Shown piece by piece: positions 61,172 to 64,000 of a stretch of DNA of 64,000 bases; the first letter of the stretch is position 1; each line of letters starts with the position of its first letter. Origin of the DNA: Citrobacter amalonaticus (lineage in GTDB: Bacteria; Pseudomonadota; Gammaproteobacteria; Enterobacterales; Enterobacteriaceae); assembly GCF_001559075.2 (NCBI RefSeq), contig NZ_CP014015.2, forward strand, positions 4,526,001-4,590,000. Direction: 5' to 3'. The position numbers and the translations under genes are program-made. The notes beneath the pieces are model-generated. The model did no database searches. It saw only the letters and a list, made by a program, of their open reading frames with translations, and had not been told where the DNA came from.

Positions 61172-62365
61172 ATGACAACATTACTCAATCCCTATTTTGG
61201 TGAATTCGGTGGCATGTATGTGCCGCAGATCCTGATGCCGGCTCTGCGTCAACTGGAAGACGCGTTTGTCAGTGCGCAAAAAGATCCCGAGTTTCAGGCC
61301 CAGTTTGCCGACCTGCTGAAGAACTATGCGGGACGTCCCACTGCGCTGACCAAATGTCAGAATATCACCGCCGGAACCCATACCACGCTGTACCTGAAGC
61401 GTGAAGATCTGCTGCACGGCGGCGCGCATAAAACCAACCAGGTGTTAGGTCAGGCATTGCTGGCAAAACGTATGGGCAAAACCGAGATTATTGCGGAAAC
61501 CGGCGCAGGCCAGCACGGGGTGGCTTCAGCGCTCGCCAGCGCCCTGCTCGGCCTGAAATGCCGTATCTACATGGGAGCGAAAGACGTTGAGCGCCAGTCG
61601 CCGAACGTCTTCCGTATGCGCCTGATGGGTGCCGAAGTCATCCCGGTTCACAGTGGTTCAGCCACGCTGAAAGACGCCTGTAACGAGGCGCTGCGCGACT
61701 GGTCTGGTAGCTACGAAACCGCGCACTACATGCTCGGTACCGCTGCTGGCCCGCACCCATTCCCGACCATCGTGCGTGAATTCCAGCGCATGATCGGCGA
61801 AGAAACCAAAGCGCAGATCCTCGAAAAAGAGGGTCACCTGCCGGATGCGGTGATCGCCTGCGTGGGCGGCGGTTCCAACGCAATCGGGATGTTTGCCGAT
61901 TTTATTAATGAGCCAAACGTTGGGCTGATTGGTGTAGAACCCGGTGGTCACGGGATTGAAACCGGTGAGCACGGTGCGCCGTTGAAGCACGGTCGCGTCG
62001 GGATCTATTTCGGTATGAAAGCGCCGATGATGCAGACGGATGAGGGACAGATCGAGGAGTCCTACTCCATCTCTGCGGGTCTGGATTTCCCGTCCGTCGG
62101 CCCACAGCATGCGTACCTGAACAGCATTGGTCGCGCCGACTACGTGTCGATCACCGACGACGAAGCGCTGGACGCCTTTAAAACGCTCTGTTTGCACGAG
62201 GGCATTATCCCGGCGCTCGAGTCGTCACACGCCCTGGCCCACGCGCTGAAAATGATGCGCGAGAACCCGGAAAAAGAGCAACTGCTGGTGGTTAACCTTT
62301 CCGGTCGTGGCGACAAAGACATTTTCACGGTACACGATATTCTGAAAGCGCGAGGGGAAATCTGA
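61172..62365 (+). CDS. trpB: Tryptophan synthase beta chain
   Basis: A 397-residue PLP enzyme joining indole and serine. K87 in GGAHKTNQ is the PLP lysine, and the phosphate-binding GGGSNAIG loop is present. The ATG at 61172 was chosen (MTTLLNPYFGEFGGM, ribosome-binding site AAGGA). The stop overlaps the trpA start (TGATGG), giving coupled synthesis of the two subunits. Confidence 0.97.
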   Translation: MTTLLNPYFGEFGGMYVPQILMPALRQLEDAFVSAQKDPEFQAQFADLLKNYAGRPTALTKCQNITAGTHTTLYLKREDLLHGGAHKTNQVLGQALLAKRMGKTEIIAETGAGQHGVASALASALLGLKCRIYMGAKDVERQSPNVFRMRLMGAEVIPVHSGSATLKDACNEALRDWSGSYETAHYMLGTAAGPHPFPTIVREFQRMIGEETKAQILEKEGHLPDAVIACVGGGSNAIGMFADFINEPNVGLIGVEPGGHGIETGEHGAPLKHGRVGIYFGMKAPMMQTDEGQIEESYSISAGLDFPSVGPQHAYLNSIGRADYVSITDDEALDAFKTLCLHEGIIPALESSHALAHALKMMRENPEKEQLLVVNLSGRGDKDIFTVHDILKARGEI

Positions 62366-63171
62366 TGGAACGCTATGAAAGCTTGTTTGCACAACTGAAC
62401 GATCGCAAGGAAGGTGCTTTTGTTCCCTTCGTGACCCTCGGCGACCCAGGCGTTGAGCAGTCGCTGAACATTATCGATGCTCTGATTGAGGCGGGTGCGG
62501 ATGCGCTGGAGTTAGGGATCCCTTTCTCCGATCCGCTCGCTGATGGCCCGACCATTCAGAGCGCCACGCTGCGCGCATTTGCCGCTGGCGTCACGCCGAC
62601 CCGCTGTTTTGAGATGCTGGCCGCCATCCGCGAAAAGCACCCGACTATTCCTATTGGCCTGCTGATGTACGCGAACCTGGTGTTCAGCAAAGGCATTGAC
62701 GCGTTTTACGCGCAGTGTGAAAAAGTCGGCGTCGACTCCGTGCTGGTTGCCGACGTACCGATTGAAGAATCTGCGCCATTCCGTCAGGCCGCATTGCGCC
62801 ACAACGTTGCGCCGATCTTCATCTGCCCGCCGAATGCCGATGATGACCTGCTGCGCCAGATCGCCTCTTATGGCCGGGGTTATACCTATCTGCTGTCGCG
62901 CGCGGGCGTGACGGGCGCAGAAAATCGCGCCGCGCTGCCTTTACATCATCTGGTAGAGAAACTGAAAGAGTACAACGCCGCGCCGTCTTTGCAGGGCTTT
63001 GGTATTTCGGCGCCGGATCAGGTTTCCGCCGCCATTGACGCAGGCGCCGCTGGCGCAATCTCCGGTTCCGCGATCGTTAAAATCATTGAAAAGAACGTCG
63101 GACAACCTGAGCAGATGTTGGCTGAACTGAAGACATTCGTCAGCGGGTTAAAAGCCGCCACCCGCCGATAA
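62365..63171 (+). CDS. trpA: Tryptophan synthase alpha chain
   Basis: A 268-residue TIM-barrel subunit that cleaves indole glycerol phosphate to indole for the beta chain. The catalytic residues E49 (LELGIPF) and D60 (DPLADGP) are present, and the loop GVTGAEN near 180 and the phosphate site GFGIS follow. It is the last trp gene; a terminator hairpin follows. Confidence 0.97.
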   Translation: MERYESLFAQLNDRKEGAFVPFVTLGDPGVEQSLNIIDALIEAGADALELGIPFSDPLADGPTIQSATLRAFAAGVTPTRCFEMLAAIREKHPTIPIGLLMYANLVFSKGIDAFYAQCEKVGVDSVLVADVPIEESAPFRQAALRHNVAPIFICPPNADDDLLRQIASYGRGYTYLLSRAGVTGAENRAALPLHHLVEKLKEYNAAPSLQGFGISAPDQVSAAIDAGAAGAISGSAIVKIIEKNVGQPEQMLAELKTFVSGLKAATRR

Positions 63172-63179
63172 AACACCGG

Positions 63180-63212
63180 GACCGCCAGACTCGCACTGGC
63201 GGTCTCATTATT
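63180..63212. terminator. Terminator after trpA
   Basis: GACCGCCAG (63180-63188) pairs with CTGGCGGTC (63196-63204), a 9-bp perfect stem with a 7-nt loop, followed by TCATTATTT. It separates trpA from the convergent diguanylate cyclase gene. Confidence 0.75.
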
Positions 63213-64000
63213 TGGCCTGCTTCATTTTGTACATCTCGCCATCCGCATACTGAATGGCATCATCAATTCCCTCATTCACTTCGGCAACCCCCCAGGAGAT
63301 GGAGAGCGGCACCAGCGTGTCCTGCACGATAAACTGATACGCATTGATTTGATGGGCGATACGTTCGGCGATGGCGACCGCATCGGCCGTTTTCGCGTGA
63401 TACAGTACAATCACGAATTCATCCCCTCCGGTGCGAATCACCAGATCGTCGCTGGTGCGGGTGTTGGACAACATCCGGTTGGCAATGATCTGTAGCGCTC
63501 TGTCCCCGGCGACGTGTCCCCAGGTATCGTTAATTGCCTTGAATTTATTGCAATCAACCAGCACCACCGAACAGTCAGAAAGATCCCGCCGCTTGATGAT
63601 GTCGAGAATTTTACGGTTGAAGCAGCCCGTCAACGAGTCGATGTAGATTTTCAGATCGCTCTCATTCAGCCAGGATTTTAACCCCATCATGATCAGTACA
63701 AAGAAGAACGGCGCCATCAGGATCAGCAGCCCCGCCTGAGTGTCATGCATCGCAAACCCGCTGAGCGAGATGGCGTAGTGAATGACATACTTTTCGGAGA
63801 GCACCTTGAAGGCGATTTCCGGGCGCTTCTTACACTCCCCCGTCAGACAAAGCGACTGCTGATTCAGAGTATTCACCAGCGAAACGTTCAGTCCGTGCGG
63901 CACCTGTCCATCGAAGGCATCGCGTAATGCCTCCTGAAGTTCCGGCTTCGCATGATCGTAAACCAGATAGCCTACGATATGGTCGGAGATCTCATTGCCA
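63208..64000 (-). CDS. Membrane-anchored diguanylate cyclase, GGDEF domain (5' end outside window)
   Basis: The reading frame is open to the window edge on the minus strand and no stop occurs upstream to 64000, so the gene starts beyond it. The visible part has a periplasmic-looking segment with two cysteines (CLTGEC), a transmembrane helix (GLLILMAPFFFVLIMMGL) and a C-terminal GGDEF domain with the intact active site RTGGDEF, plus the substrate-binding motif DCNKFKAIND and the DPLTGxxNR-like start DSLTGCFNRK. It should make c-di-GMP under control of a periplasmic sensor. In E. coli trpA is followed by the yciGFE genes, so this gene is accessory. Confidence 0.88.
   Translation of the reverse strand, partial: GNEISDHIVGYLVYDHAKPELQEALRDAFDGQVPHGLNVSLVNTLNQQSLCLTGECKKRPEIAFKVLSEKYVIHYAISLSGFAMHDTQAGLLILMAPFFFVLIMMGLKSWLNESDLKIYIDSLTGCFNRKILDIIKRRDLSDCSVVLVDCNKFKAINDTWGHVAGDRALQIIANRMLSNTRTSDDLVIRTGGDEFVIVLYHAKTADAVAIAERIAHQINAYQFIVQDTLVPLSISWGVAEVNEGIDDAIQYADGEMYKMKQAK

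Overview
The window is a chromosomal segment of a member of the Enterobacteriaceae. Almost every core gene reads as a close orthologue of Escherichia coli genes in the order mppA-mpaA-ycjG-tpx-tyrR-ycjF-ycjX / psp / sap / fabI-yciW-rnb-pdeR-yciZ-yciT-osmB-yciH-pyrF-lapBA-pgpB-ribA-acnA-ymiC-yciX-ymiA-cysB-topA-yciN-sohB-yciK-btuR-rluB-yciO-rnm-trpLEDCBA. The accessory content fits Citrobacter or a close relative better than E. coli: there is no puu cluster between pspF and sapA, no ycjM-W cluster and no pspE beside ycjX, and two chaperone-usher operons lie between sapF and fabI. The genus is an inference; the sequence alone does not fix the species. No rRNA, tRNA, insertion sequence, integrase or CRISPR array was seen.

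Layout. 1-5.7 kb: murein-peptide recycling (mppA, mpaA, ycjG), thiol peroxidase, and the aromatic amino acid regulator tyrR. 5.8-8.3 kb: the ycjXF pair. 8.4-11.9 kb: an alpha/beta hydrolase where pspE would be expected, then pspDCBA and the divergent activator gene pspF, with a sigma-54 promoter and an IHF site between pspA and pspF. 12-17.3 kb: the sapABCDF transporter operon. 17.3-29.7 kb: an AT-rich island of two co-oriented fimbrial operons. Each runs subunit, chaperone, usher, adhesin, and the downstream operon has a second adhesin copy. Their promoters are homologous and share a palindrome. 30-56.4 kb: housekeeping genes (fatty acid synthesis, RNA decay, c-di-GMP turnover, LPS control, riboflavin, aconitase, cysteine regulation, topoisomerase I, cobalamin adenosylation, rRNA modification). 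56.4-63.2 kb: the complete trp operon with promoter/operator, leader peptide and attenuator. The window ends inside a membrane-anchored diguanylate cyclase gene.

How the genes work together. MppA, MpaA and YcjG import and break down cell-wall peptides. The Psp proteins guard the inner membrane and the Sap transporter resists antimicrobial peptides. LapAB tunes LPS synthesis and PgpB handles lipid phosphates. The trp genes convert chorismate to tryptophan, while TyrR and CysB are global regulators of aromatic and sulfur amino acid genes.

The observations most worth following up are: a trp leader peptide with only one Trp codon; the paired fimbrial promoters with a shared palindrome; a tail-conserved, head-diverged adhesin duplication; and a dense hairpin array between btuR and rluB. 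I did not find a wholly new multi-gene system. The fimbrial island is the best candidate for unexplored biology.
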